Below, piece after piece: positions 12,346 through 26,773 of a stretch of DNA of 64,000 bases. This DNA comes from Bagarius yarrelli (taxonomy: Eukaryota > Chordata > Actinopteri > Siluriformes > Sisoridae). The stretch lies in assembly GCA_005784505.1 (NCBI GenBank), contig VCAZ01000357.1, positions 71,884 to 135,883 on the forward strand. The letters are read 5' to 3'. The notes below the pieces were generated by a model. The model saw only the letters and a list, made by a program, of their open reading frames with translations. It was not told the origin of the DNA and did no database searches. Positions within the stretch are counted from its first letter, which is position 1, and the number at the start of each line of letters is the position of its first letter. Both the position numbers and the translations under genes were made by a program.

Positions 12346-14215
12346 TTTATGTGTGTATTGGCTTAGTGTGTAAATGGTATTTAGTGTTTGGTGGAAGGTA
12401 TTTACTGTGTTTAGTGTGTGAATGTATTTACTGTGTTTAGTGTGTGAATGGGTGTTTACTGTGTTGTTTACTGTGTGAATGGTATTTACTGAGTTGATAG
12501 TGTTTAGTGTGTGAATGGTATTTACTGTGTTAGTGTAATGGTATTACTGTGTAGTTTGTGAATGGTTTACTGTGTTTAGGTGTTGAATGGTATTTACTGT
12601 GTTTAGTGTGTTGATGGTATTTACTGTGTTGATAGTGTTTAGTGGTGAATGGTATTTACTGTGTTTAGTGTGTGAATGGTATTTACTGTGTTTAGTGTGT
12701 GAATGGTATTTACTGTGTTTTTAGTGTGTGGGGTTTACTGTGTTTAGTGTGTTGATTGTATTTAGTGTCTTGATGGTGTTTACTGTGTTGATGGTGTTTA
12801 GTGTGTTGTGTGATATGGGTTACTGTTTGATGTGTTGACTGTGTTGATTGTGTGTGATAGTGTTTAGTGTGTTGATGGTATTTACTGTGTTGATGGTATT
12901 ACTGTGTTGATTGTGTTGTGGGTTAGGGATGGGTTTACTGGGTTGATTGATGGTGTTTAGGTGTTTTGATGGTGTTATGTGTTGATTGTGTTACTGGTTG
13001 ATGGTATTTATGTGTGTTGTTTATGGGTATTGTGGTGTTTTGTGTGTTAGTGTTGTGTTATGTGTTGATGTGTTATTGTTGATGGTGTTGATGGTGTTTA
13101 GTGTGTTGATGGTATTGTTGACTGTGTTGATTGTGTTTGTGTTTTTAGTGTGTGATGGTGTTGATAGTGTTTGATGGTGTTTAGTGTGTTGATGGTGTTT
13201 ACTGTGTGTATGTGGTTTTGTGTTGAGGTGTTTAGTGTGTTTGTAGTGTGTTGATGGTGTGTGTTGATGTGTTGATGGTGTTTAGTGTGTTGATGATTTA
13301 CGGTGTGTTTAGTGTGTTGAAGGTTGTAGTGTGTGTGTTGTGTTGATGGTGTTTAGTGTGTGAGTGTGTTTAGTGTGTTGTTGAGTGTGTTTAGTGTGTT
13401 GCTGGTGTTTATTGTTAGTGTGTTTTAGTATTTGTGTGTTGATATTGTGTTTAGTGTGTTGCTGGTGTTGTGTGTTGATGGGTTTAGTGTGATTGTGGTT
13501 GTGGTATTTACTGGTGTTATTGTGTTTACTGTGTGATGGTGTTTAGTGTATTTGCTGGTGTTAGGGTGTTGATGGTGTTTTAGTGTGTTGATGGTGTGTG
13601 AGTGTGTTGGTGATGGTGTTTAGTGTGTTAGTGTGTTGATGGTGTTTACTGGTGTTGTGTTTATGGTGTTTTAGTGTGTTGATGGGTAGTGTTACTGTGT
13701 TGATGGTTGTTTGAGGTGTGTTGTGGTGTGTGTGGGGTGTTTAGTGTGTTGGGAGTGTGTGGGATGTGTTGATAGGTGTTGATGGTGTTTAGATGTTGAT
13801 GGGTTAGTATGCTGTGGTGTTTAGTGGTTGTTTAGTGTGTTGATGGTGTTTAGTGTGTTGATGGTGTTTAGTGTGTTGATGGTGTTTAGTGTGTTGATGG
13901 TGTTTAGTGTGTTGATGGTGTTTAGTGTGTTGATGGTGTTTAGTGTGTTGATGGATTTTTGGTTTACTGTGTGATGGTGTTTACTGTGTGTGGTTGTTTA
14001 GTGTGTTGCTGGTTTGTGTGTTGAGTGTGTGTGATGGTGTTACTGTGTGATGGTGTTTATGTTTTGATGGGGTTTTTACTGTGGTTGATTGGGTGTTTAG
14101 TTAGTGTGTTGATGGTGTTTACTGTGTTGATGGTGTTTAGTGTGTTGATGGTGTTTAGTGTGTTGATGGTGTTTAGTGTGTTGTGGTGTTATGTGTTTAT
14201 GGTGGTTTAGGTGTC
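12346..14215. repeat. TG-rich minisatellite with 27-bp and 18-bp unit forms
   Basis: The left part (about 12400-12725) repeats a 27-bp unit with core GAATGGTATTTACTGTGTTT. The right part (about 13180-14190) repeats an 18-bp unit, TTGATGGTGTTTAGTGTG, with seven or more near-perfect copies at 13830-13955. The middle mixes the two. The array ends sharply at about 14215. Confidence 0.95.
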
Positions 14216-14361
14216 ATTGTGGAGTCACTTTAAACGAACACGGCGTCCCAGTTCAACACGCGAAAAGGTCCGAGGTGAAGAGAAAGGTTTTAAAACACCA
14301 TCATAGATATTGAGTTTAGTAGCAAGGTTATCAAATCTCACAGCACACAGTGCTCTCACAC

Positions 14362-14417
<56 letters not shown>

Positions 14418-14528
14418 AATCTCGCACCAGCCTCCATAAATATCACCCACCAAAAACGTCCTTGTGAAAACATTATGGTGATATTTTTATACTGTTACAT
14501 ATTGCACTGACCTACAGCTTATAACTAG

Positions 14529-14564
<36 letters not shown>

Positions 14565-14756
14565 GGCTTTATTAATGATTTATTGTTAGCTGTAATGAAG
14601 TAACAATCTCTTACAGCAGCAACATCACAGTTCAAATGTAAGGTGTTAGTAATGCCCTTTAAACCTCCAGCATACATTAATGCACTAAGGTCAGCAGACA
14701 GGTTCTGATTGGCTGAAAGCAGTATGATGTAATCTGATTGGCTGTAAGAAATATAA
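14216..14756. other. Non-coding DNA with two CA microsatellites
   Basis: (CA)n tracts lie at about 14363-14416 and 14530-14561. No gene is supported. Confidence 0.6.
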
Positions 14757-15222
14757 AAAAAATGTAAATGTCTTTATTTGTCACATAGATTTTACAACCA
14801 ACTGAAATTCTTTCCTCGCATACCCCATCTAAGTAATAATTGATTGTCCATAATTACCCCAAGGGTTACGAGCAGTGGTTGAAGAGTAGATCAGTGAATT
14901 GTCCATGGAGATTAAAAGATCGTAGCATGGGGATGTGTCAGCTAGGATGAAGAACAGTTCCATTTAGCTGAAGTTTATTTTCAGATAATGAGCTGCCATC
15001 TATGTCTGCCAGACAAGCCGAGATCCAGACAGAAGCTGTGGCGTCTGAGGAGGAAAAGAAAAAAATGAGTTGGGTGTGATCAGTATAACAACACTCGGTT
15101 ATAGTGAGTTATACCATGTGAGGAAATAACATTCCCATAGGAGTGTCTATAGAGGAAGGAGAAAAGGAGAGGACCAAATACTGAGCCTTGTGGGACACCA
15201 GTAGAGAGTCTGCATGAAGCAG
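14757..15222 (-). mobile_element. LINE reverse-transcriptase remnant, minus strand
   Basis: Translating the minus strand from about 15215 gives a TGVPQGSVFGPLLFS-like stretch, the conserved reverse-transcriptase block just before the YADD site in CR1/L2-type LINEs. A degraded stretch follows that resembles the family's S-W-M-S-x-H-F-L-K-L-N-x-x-K-T-E-L-L-F segment near 15000. On the + strand the left end holds AACTGAAATTCTTTCCTCGC and TCTTTATTTGTCACATAG, which looks like the reverse of a LINE 3' end. Frames are broken and it cannot be active. The class is firm, the family name is not. Confidence 0.6.
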
Positions 15223-15925
15223 ATGTTGCATTCCTCTATGTTAGCTGATTGCAATAACACAATACAGATCTGTACAAAAATGCACATGTAGAAAAGTAGA
15301 GATATACAGATTAATAAATCACATAACTACACATAATTAATACGCAGTTCCTGCTTTCCTGTCACAGATAATGTGTTCATTAGAGGTGAGAAAGTGCTGC
15401 AACATTTCTGAAACATTCTAACAACTCAGTTTCACATCTTCCAGCTTCCATTAAACTCATCGCAATACGAGACGACGCTAATCAGTTGCCATGGTAGAAA
15501 ATCCTACATTTACAAATAAATGGAAAGCTCATTAAGCTAACGAGGAACTCGGAGAGCAGCATGTTCACTCAACCAGCATTTTAATCTGCAGGGAGACGCA
15601 TTAAAATCAGCCCAATGTCGCAGTCAGCTTTATCGTTACCGCTTACACACACTGCAGAAGCTACACAGCACACAGACAGCACACACTCCCGCTGGCTTTC
15701 CTAATAACGGAACCCTCACTGATGAACTTCCTGTCATACCAAAATGTTCACTTCAGTCAAGCGGTAGCATGTGGTGGCACCACACTGGGATCGGAACCGC
15801 GCCGATTTTACACCACTACATTAAAGCACATTCTCACCATGAACTTCCACAGCCTCCACAAGAGAAAGCAGCCAAATCTGTGCAGAAAATAGAGGAAAAA
15901 AGCCCTGTTATCTGAAGTGTTCCTC
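15223..15925. other. Unique non-coding DNA
   Basis: No gene or repeat array is supported. Confidence 0.5.
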
Positions 15926-17118
15926 ATGAACACATGAACACGTTAACACATGAACACATGAACACATGAACACATGAACACGTTAACACATGAACACATG
16001 AACACGTTAACACATTGAACACATGAACACGTTAACACATGAACACATGAACACATGAACACATGAACACATGTAACACATGAACACATGAACACTAACA
16101 CGTTAACACATGAACACGTTAACACATGAACACATGAACACATTAACACATGAACACATGAAACACCATGAACACATGAACACGTTAACACATTCCATGA
16201 ACATGAACACATGAACACATGAAACACATGTTAACACATGAACACACATGAACACATGAACCACGTATTAACACATGAACACACGATGAACATGTTAAAC
16301 ACAGAAACACATGAACACGTTAACACATGAACATGAATGTTAACACATGAACACATGAACACACATGAACACACGTGAACATATAACACACTGAAACACT
16401 ATGAACCATGAACATTAACAACCAACACATGAAACACATACAACTGGGGTGAACACATGAAAACACATGAACACAGACGGTTAACACATGAACATATTAA
16501 CACATGAACAACAAACACACATGAACACATGAACACATGAACACGTGAACCATGAACAATTAACACATGAACACATGAACACGTTAACACATGAACACAT
16601 TAACACGTTAACACATGAACACATTAACACATGAACACATATTACACACATGAACACATGAACACGTTAACAAAAATGAACACATGAACACATTTAACAC
16701 ATGAACACGTTAACACGAAATATTAACACATGAACACATGAACACGTTAACACATGAACACATGAAACACGTTAAACATGAACCGTGAACACATGAACAC
16801 ATGAACATGTTAACACATGAAACACATGAACACGTTAACACATGAACACGTTAATTACATGAACACATGAACACGTTAACACATGAACATGTTACACATG
16901 AACACATGAACACATGAACATGTTAACACGTATGAACACTGAACACATGAAAACATGTAACACATGAACACATTAAACACCATGAACACATGAACATGTT
17001 AACACATAAACACATTAACACATGAACACGTTAACACATGAACACATTAACACATGAACACGTTAACACATGAACACATTAACACATGAACACATTAACA
17101 CATGAACACATGAACACT
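15926..17118. repeat. 8-bp tandem array (ACACATGA / ACACGTTA)
   Basis: The period is 8 bp, with the main unit ACACATGA and interspersed variants ACACGTTA and ACACATTA. In places the variants alternate regularly, giving a 16- to 24-bp higher-order pattern. Minus-strand frames reading Met/Cys/Ser/His/Val repeats are not genes. Confidence 0.95.
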
Positions 17119-17266
17119 GTTCAGCACATTTTCAGTTTAAACACATTTTTCTATATATTTATATAATAAACCACACTGCAAATATTACACTTTAGAACGT
17201 CTGCCAAATGACAGAAAAGTGAATAATATGGAGTGTGTGTGTGTCTGAGGGTGACTGTGTTTGGGT

Positions 17267-17355
<89 letters not shown>

Positions 17356-17860
17356 ATAGCTAAGGGCTGAACAAGGTCAGGTTTTGATCAGAGAGCAGAC
17401 ACAATTTTTATTCCTGCTTTATGCATTAACACAAAGCTGTAAAACTGACATTCATTTATTCTTTTTTCCTTTCATTTATTTATTAATTCCTCATTCCTTT
17501 TCTTTTATATTTATTTATTTTTGATAGATCATTTCTTTCTTTTTTCATTAGTTAGTTATTTTTCTTTGTCTTTTATACATTTAATCATTTTTTATTATTT
17601 TTGATTTGGTTCATTTATTAGTTCATTAACTCATTTATTCCTTTTTACCTTCCTTTATCTAGTCTTTTATTCGTTTAGTTTTTATTCATTCATCTAATCT
17701 CTTTTACTTTCTTTGTATTCGTTTATTTATTAATTTGATCATTTTATTACTTCATTGCTTTTTTTTCCTTCATCTATTTTTTATGTATTCGTTTATTTAT
17801 TAATTTCGTTTACTTCTTTGTTTGTTCATAATTTCATTCATTTGTTCTCTTCAGTTTTCC
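17119..17860. other. Compound GA/GT microsatellite and T-rich DNA
   Basis: Compound (GA)n(GT)n lies at about 17268-17353. At about 17455-17850 there is T-rich DNA full of TTTATTTATT and TTCATT words. No gene is supported. Confidence 0.7.
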
Positions 17861-18022
17861 TCCCTTCACTCGCTCACTCGCTCACTCACTTCCTTCACTC
17901 ACTCACTCACTCACTCACTCAATCACTTCACTCCTTCACTCACTCGCTTACTCACTCAATCAATCACTCACTCCCTTCACTCACTCGCTTACTCACTTCC
18001 TTCACTCACTCACTTACTCGCT
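17861..18022. repeat. ACTC tetranucleotide array
   Basis: Repeats of CACT/CACTCACTCG with occasional TTCC interruptions. Confidence 0.9.
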
Positions 18023-18104
18023 GACACACTCCCGGTGTATTGTGGGTAATCAGATTATCATAACAGAAGTGTAACGAAGAGTTAATCAGGCCGAGAGGCT
18101 CAGT

Positions 18105-18202
18105 GCTGATAGACAGAGAAAGAGAGAGAAAGAGGGAAAGAATAAGAGAAAGAAAGATAGAGATACAGAGAGAGAGAGGGAAAGAGAGAGACATGAACAG
18201 AC

Positions 18203-18242
<40 letters not shown>

Positions 18243-18325
18243 TAAAGAAGGAAAAGAAAGCGAGAAACAGACAAAGAGAAAGAGAGAATTAAAGAAAAAG
18301 ACAGAGAGACAGAAAACAGAGACAC
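18105..18325. repeat. GA-rich simple repeat
   Basis: Purine-only AGAGAG/AGAAAG/GACAGA tract on the + strand. Open frames on both strands here are Arg/Glu or Ser/Leu runs and not genes. Confidence 0.9.
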
Positions 18326-19304
18326 AGATGTCTCCTGGAAATCCTGTAAACTTCAACCAATCAGAGGAGGACTTCAAAATTGCTGAAGATTAAAAATGCA
18401 AATAATCAGCATCTGTTTTGCTTTTAAATAAATCAATATTAATTTATTAGTTTTCTTAGATATTTTATAGTGTTTAAAGTTCTACACTGAAACATAAGAG
18501 CACTGTTGCTACGCTGGCTAGCGTATTGAGACACTGAGCATCAGCAAGCTAATAATCAGGAAAAAGCCATTTATTTACAGCCGTCACGTGATTTATACAA
18601 ACCGCAATAAACGTAAACCTGACGCAGAAACGGCAACATTTAGCACAGATGTGTCGTAAAGTATTTATAACAAAACCCCAAAACACTAAACTTACTCTGT
18701 AATTACAATTAGCATCACAGCTAATTAAACATAAAGCACTCTGGTAACCTCCTCGAATAACCCTAATAAAACTAATAAATAAAATATTCATATAAATATC
18801 TCGGCTGTTTAAGTTACGTAAGTTTGGGCCACGCAGTTGCTAGGCAGCTACATGCTAATGACAGGCTAACAGTTTCAGATCGTCCCCTCGTGCTGGGAGG
18901 TGGTTTACACAGCCACAGTGAGGACGGAAATGAGACGGAACCATGCAGAACATCAACATTCACCTCAGACGGGAGAACTCATCGAGAAACATTAAAAATT
19001 ACTATTCCAATAAAACCCTTTACTTTTAAATGAAATCATTTGTGATGTCACGCTGTTGCTAGGCAACAGGGGCTAACGTCTCTGCGGCTAACAGTTATCT
19101 ACCTAAAATGTTGCTGTAAAATAAGTTGTTTATACAAACAACGAAGAAGGAATTTATTATCAACATTCACCTCAGATGTGTTTAAAAATATAAAAAGACA
19201 GTGTGGGTAAAATTATAGTTAATTCAGCTTAGCATGTAGCCCTCAGTTCTGTCAAACCAGTGGAAAATGACATCATCATCATCATCACTTCAGGTGTGTG
19301 TTGG
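18326..19304. other. Unique non-coding DNA
   Basis: No gene is supported. Small related words such as GTTGCTAGGCA occur near 18836 and 19053, hinting at an old local duplication. Confidence 0.45.
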
Positions 19305-21880
19305 AGAATGTTTATTCAGTGTGTAGTGTGTATATATTCAGTGTGTAGTATGTATTCAGTCAGTGTGTTGTAGTATGTATATAGTCAGTGTGTAGTATGT
19401 ATATATTCAGTGTGTAGTATGTAATATATTCAGTGTGGAGTATGTATTCAGTCAGTGTGTAGTATGTATTCAGTCAGTGTGTAGGTATGTTAATATTCAG
19501 TGTGTAGTGTGTATATATTCAGTGTGTAGTATGTATATATTCAGTGTGTAGTGGGTATATATTCAGTGTGTATAGTGTGTGATATATTCAGTGTGTAGTA
19601 TGTATTCAGTGTGTAGTATGTCAGTCAGTGTGTAGTATGTATATATTCAGTGTGTAGTATGTATATATCAGTGTGTAGTATGATCGTGTATTCAGTCAGT
19701 GTGTAGTATGTATTCAGTGTGTGTATATAATCATTCAGTGTGTAGTATGTATATATCAGTGTGTAGTGTGTATATTTCAGTGTTAGTATGTATATATTCA
19801 GTGTGTAGTGTGTATATATTCAGTGTGTAGTATGTATATATTTCAGTGTGTAGTATGTATATCAGTTCAGTGTGTAGTATGTATATATTCAGTGGGTATT
19901 ATGTATTCAGTGTGTAGTATGTTAGTAGTGTGGAGTGTAGTATGTATATATTCAGTGTGTAGTGTGTATATATTCAGTGTGTAGTATGTATATATTCAGT
20001 GTGTAGTTGTATATATTCAGTGTGTAGTAGTATTATGTCAGTGTGTAGTATGTATAATTCAGTGTGTATATGTAGTCAGTGTTAGTATGTATATATTCAG
20101 TGTGTAGTATGTAATATATCAGTGTGTCGTATGTATTATAGTCAGTGTGTAGTATGTTATATTCAGTGTGTAGTATGTGTGTATTATGTTTCAGTATATA
20201 TTCAGTGTGTAGTATGTATATATTCAGTGTGGTAGTATGTTCAGTGTGGATGTATATTCAGTGTGTAGTATGTATTCAGTCAGTGTGTAGTATGTATATA
20301 TTTCAGTGTGTAGTATGTATATATTCAGTGGTAGTATGTATTCAGTCAGTGTAGTATGTATATATTCAGTCAGTGGTGTAGTATGTATATATTCAGTGTG
20401 TAGTATGTATAGTATATCAGTGTGTAGTATGTATATATTCAGTGTGTAGTATATGGTATATATTCAGTGTGTAGTATGTATTCAGTCAGTGTGTAGTATG
20501 TATATATTCCAGTGTGTAGTATGTGTTATATATTCAGTGTGTAGTATGTGTAGTATGATTCAGTCAGTGTGTAGTATAATATTCAGTATATCAGTGTGTC
20601 AGTGTGTAGTATGTATATATTCAGTGTGTAGTGTATATATTCAGTGTGTAGTGTGTATATATTCAGTGTGTAGTATGTATATATTCAGTGTGTAGTTGTG
20701 TATATATTCAGTGTGTAGTATGTATATTCATGTGTAGTATTTAGTTGGGTAGTATTATATATTCAGTGTGTAGTATGTATTCAGTTCAGTGTGTAGTATG
20801 TATAATTCAGTGTGTAGTATGTGTATATATCAGTGTGTAGTATGTATAGATTCAGTGTGTAGTGTGTCTATATTCAGTGTGTAGTATGTATATATCAGTG
20901 TGTAGTGTGTATATATTCAGTGTGTATATATTCAGTGTGTATATATATCAGTGTGTAGTATGTATTACGTCAGTGTGTATGGATGTGTGTATATTCAGTG
21001 TGTAGTATGTATATATTCAGTGTGTAGTATGTATATCTTCAGTGTATGTATATATTCAGTGTGTAGTATGTATTCATTGTGTAGTAGTATATTCAGTGTT
21101 GTAGTATGTATATATTCAGTGTGTAGTATGTGTATATATTGTATAGTATCATCAGTGTGTAGTATGTATATATGGTGATAGTATTCAGTGTGTAGTATGT
21201 GTATGTATATCAGTGTGTATGTAGTCAGTGTGTAGTATGTATATATTCAGTGTGTAGTGTGTATGTATATAGTTGTATGTATATTCAGTGTGTAGTATGT
21301 ATATATTCAGTGTGTAGTATGTAGTATATTATTCAGTGTGTAGTATGTTCAGTCAGTATTCAGTGTGTAGGTATATATTCAGTGTGTATAGTATTCAGTG
21401 TGTAGTATGTATTCAGTGTGTAGTATGTATATATTCAGTGGTGTAGTATGTATTCAGTCAGTGTGTAGTATGTATATATTCAGTGTGTAGTATGTATATA
21501 TTCAGTGTGTAGTATGTATATCATCAGTGTGTAGTATGTATATTCATTCAGTGTGTAGTATGTATATATTCAGTGTGTAGTATGTGTATTCAGTCAGTGT
21601 GTAGTGTAGTATGTATTCATCAGTCAGTGTGTAGTATGTATATATTCAGTGTGTAGTATGTATGTCTAATCATCAGTGTAGTGTAGTATGTATAATTCAG
21701 TGGTGTTATTAAGTCTGTATATATTCAGTGGTGTAGTGTATATATCAGTGTAGTATGTATTCAGTCAGTGTGTAGTATGTATTCACATGTAGTATATATA
21801 TTCAGTGTGTAACACTGTATACATGCATGTGTTATACTGTATACATTCAGTGTAGTACTGTAGGTATATATTCAGTGTGT
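19305..21880. repeat. 22-bp minisatellite array (about 2.6 kb)
   Basis: Unit of about 22 bp with core ATTCAGTGTGTAGTATGTAT. A shorter alternative unit, ATTCAGTCAGTGTGTAGTAT, recurs. It degrades from about 21785 and passes directly into the next array. Confidence 0.95.
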
Positions 21881-24800
21881 AATATATTCATGTTGATATA
21901 TTCAGTTAGTATGTAATCAGTATGTATTATTCACATCATGTATAGTATGTATCTATCATGTGTTATATGTATTCACACATGTATAATGTAACACCATGTA
22001 TACATAAACACATGTAAACACACTGTATAACACATGTAAAACACATTATATACACTGTAAAACATTACACATATACACTGTAACACACATATTACACATT
22101 ATACACTGTAACACACATTAACACATTAACACTGTAAAAACTGTTAAAAACACATTAACACACATTATCCACTGTAACACACATTATACACACTGTAAAA
22201 CACATTACATGTAACACATATACACTGTAACCCACAACATTAACACTACACTGTAAAAACACAATTATACACGGTAACACACATTATACAGTGTAACATT
22301 ATACACTGTATTACCACATCACCCTGTAACACACATTATACACTGTAACACACATTATACACACATGTAAAAACACATTATACACTGTAACAATAAAAAC
22401 ACACAATTATACACTGTAACACACATTATACACTGTAACACATTATACACTGTAAAAACACATACACTGTAAACACACACACACATTATACACTGTTATA
22501 CACACACATTAACACAAAACCCACATTATCACTGTAACACATTATAAAACCACTGTAACACACATATTATACACTGTAACACACATTAATACACTGTAAA
22601 AACACAAAAACACATTATACAGTGTAACACACACACCTTACTAAACACACATTATACACTGTAACACACATTATACACTGTAAAAACACATATACACACT
22701 GTAACACACATTATACACTGTAAAACACCACATTATACACACACACCTTAACACACATTATAACCCTGTGTTAACAACACACATTAACATACACTGAAAC
22801 ACATTAAACACATTATACACTGTAACACACATTATACACTGTAACACAGTTATACACACATTATACACTGTAACACCATTATACTGTAACACAACATTAT
22901 ATTCACTGTAACTGTTAAACACATTATACACTGTAACACACTTATACACGTAACACACATTATACACTGTTAACACACTATACACTGTTATAACACATGT
23001 TAACACACAACATTATACACTGTAACACTTACACACATTATACAGTGTAAAAACTGTAATTATACACTGTTTAACAACACATTATACACTGTAACACACA
23101 CATTATACACTGTAACTTTGTAACACACATTATACACATTAGTAACACACATTATACACTGTAACAATTACATTAACACACTACACTGTAAAAACACATT
23201 ATACACATGTATACACTGTAACCATTATACACACACCTGTAACACACACACTTATACAGTGTAAAACCACAAAACAGTGTACTGTATTATACACATTATA
23301 CATTATACACTGTAACACACATTATACACTATACAGTGTAACACACACATTATACACACATTATACACTGTAACACACATTATACACTGTATTATACACT
23401 GTAACAAACACAGTTACACTACACACATTAATAACACTGTTATAACACAACATGTAACCTTGTAACACACATTATACACTGTAAACACACACACATTATA
23501 CACACTGTAAAAACACACATTATACAGTGTAACCGACAACACACATATACACTGTACATAACACTGTAACACACAGTTATACACACTGTAACACTGTACC
23601 CACATTATACAGTTGTTAACACACATTATACCGTAAACACATTATAGGTAACACACATTATACACTGTACACACACATGGTAACACACATACAAAACTGT
23701 AAAACACATTATACACTGTTAAACACATTATACAGTGTAAACACTATACACTGTAACACTTATACACACATGTAACACTGTACACATTATACACTGTAAA
23801 CACACATGTATACACTGTAACACATGTAAAACAACACCATTTACACTGTAAACACATTATACAGTGTAAAAACACATTATACACTGTAACACACATTATA
23901 CACACACATGTAAACACACATTATACACACATGTAACACACATTATACACGTTAACACATTATACCCTGTAAAACAACACATTATACACACACAACACTG
24001 TGTAACACAACATTAAGTACACACACATTATACACGTTAACACACTGTAACAAAACATTATACACTGTAACACACATTTATAACTGTAAACACACACATT
24101 ATACACATGTAACCACCACATGTAACACATACACTGTAACACACATTATACACTGTAAAAACACATTATTACACTGTAACACATTACACTGTACACATTA
24201 TACACTGTAACACACATTATACACACATGTATACAAAACCCACATTTACAGTAACACAATATAACACACATTATACACTGTAAAAACACACATATCACGT
24301 AAAACACATTACACACACATTATACACTGTAACACACATTACTAACAGTGTAACAAACATTATACACTGTAAAACACACATTAACACCATACACTGTAAC
24401 ACCAATTAACCTGTAACACACATTATACACACACAACTACATTATACTGTAACACACATTATACACTGTAACCATTATACACCATGTATACACACGTTAT
24501 ACACACATGTAACACACATTACACTGTAACACACATTATACACACATTATACACTGTACAACACATTATACACATTATACACTGTAACACACATTATACA
24601 CATTATACACGTAAAACAGCACACAAATTATACACTGTAACACACACACACATTATACAGTGTAACACTGTAACACATACAACACACATTATACCTGTAA
24701 ACACACACTTATACACTGTTACACAAAACACACTGTAACACACACAACACAACAACACACATTATACAGTTATACACTGTAAACACATTATCACTTAACA

Positions 24801-26230
24801 CAAAAAACACATTATACACTGTAACACAATTACACTTACCATTATACACTGTAACACAACACATTATACACTGTTAAACACTTATACACTGTAACAACAA
24901 AAACACTTATACACTGTAAACCACATTATACAGTAACACACATATCACTGTAACACACATTATACACTGTAAAACACACATTATACACTGTAACAAACAT
25001 TAACACATAACACTGTATACCTGTAACACACATTATACACTGTAAAACACACAGTGTAAAACAACAAACACACACACACATTATAAAACACATGTAACAC
25101 ACATTATCACTTAAACACAGTACACTGTAAACAACACATTATACAGTGTAACACTGTAACACACATTATACACTGTACACATTCTAACAGTGTAAAACAA
25201 CACATGTTATACACACATTATACACTGTAAACAACATTATACACTGTAAAAACACATTATACACTGTAACACATTATACACTACACATTATACACTGTAA
25301 CACACATTATACACTGTAAAAACACACAGTAACAGTGTAAACACATTATACACATTATACACTGTAACACACATTAACACACAATATACACTGTTAAACA
25401 CATTATACACTAAACACATGTAACACACACATTATACACTGTAAAAACACATTATACAGTGTAACACACATTATACACTTATACACTGTAAACACATTAT
25501 ACACACACATTATACACTGTACATTATACACTGTAACACATTATACAGTGTAACATTATACCACTGTATACACTGTAAAACACACATTATACACAATTGT
25601 AACACAACATGTAACACATATACACTGTAACACACATTATACACTGTAACACACATTATACACTGTAACACACATTATACAGTGTAAAACACATTATACA
25701 CTGTAACACACATTACACTACACACATTATACACAACCATGTAAACCCACATTATACAGTGTAAAAACTGTAACACACATTATACACTGTTAAACACACA
25801 TATTATACACTGTAAACACACATGTATACACTGTTTACCCACATTATACAGTGTAACACAATATACACGTAAAACACACTGTAACACACATTATACACGT
25901 AACACACATTATAGTAACACACATTATACACTGTAAAAACACACAGTTAACACTGTACACATATACACTGTAACACACATTATACACTGTAACACACATT
26001 ATACACTGTAACACACATTATACACTGTAAAAACACATTATACACTGTAACACACATTATACACTGTAACACACATTACACACTGTAACACACATTATAC
26101 ACTGTATATACACTGTAAAAAAACACATTATACAGTGTAACACACACACTAACACATTATACACTTATAAGTCTTATCACTGTAACACACACACTTATAC
26201 ACTGTAACACACATTATACAGTAAACAGCA
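21881..26230. repeat. 19-bp minisatellite array (about 4.3 kb)
   Basis: Unit of about 19 bp, ACACACATTATACACTGTA, with the common variant ending in CAGTGTAAAAACACATT. It is the longest array in the window and has many one- to four-base differences between units. The most regular block is at about 25960-26105. Confidence 0.95.
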
Positions 26231-26739
26231 CCTACACACTGTAAAAATTAGAAATTATACAATGCAGCGCTGAGGATGTAACTGTGCATTAGATCCGATT
26301 CTAACTCGGACGTGTGTTTCTGGCAGCTGAAATAAGAAACAATGTGCAAAAACACACCACACAAATGACAGCGCCGCTCTGCTGTTTTCACACCAGGACA
26401 ACAGAACCGTGGAGACGAGGCAAACATCTGAGAATGCATAATTCAACAGCTTCCAACTCAAACACACCACCACATGCTTATTCATCTATTCATCTATTCC
26501 TTTATTATAACACGGTGTGAACAAGGTGACATGATAAACAGATTAACATGCAAAATAGCAGTCCTCACCATCTCCCACGTCACTTCATTCATTCCTCTGG
26601 TTTCATCTCTTTCTTTAATAATAATTGAATTAGTGCTTCCTGTAATGCAGTAAACGCAAAAATCGGACATTCTTGTTTCTTTCTTCGCTTCTGTAAATAT
26701 GAAGCTAATAAAAATATAATATAATATAAAACTAATTTA

Positions 26740-26773
<34 letters not shown>

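Noticed and set aside
12049..12366. 105-residue open frame
   Set aside because: No domain recognised, and it runs into the TG-rich array.
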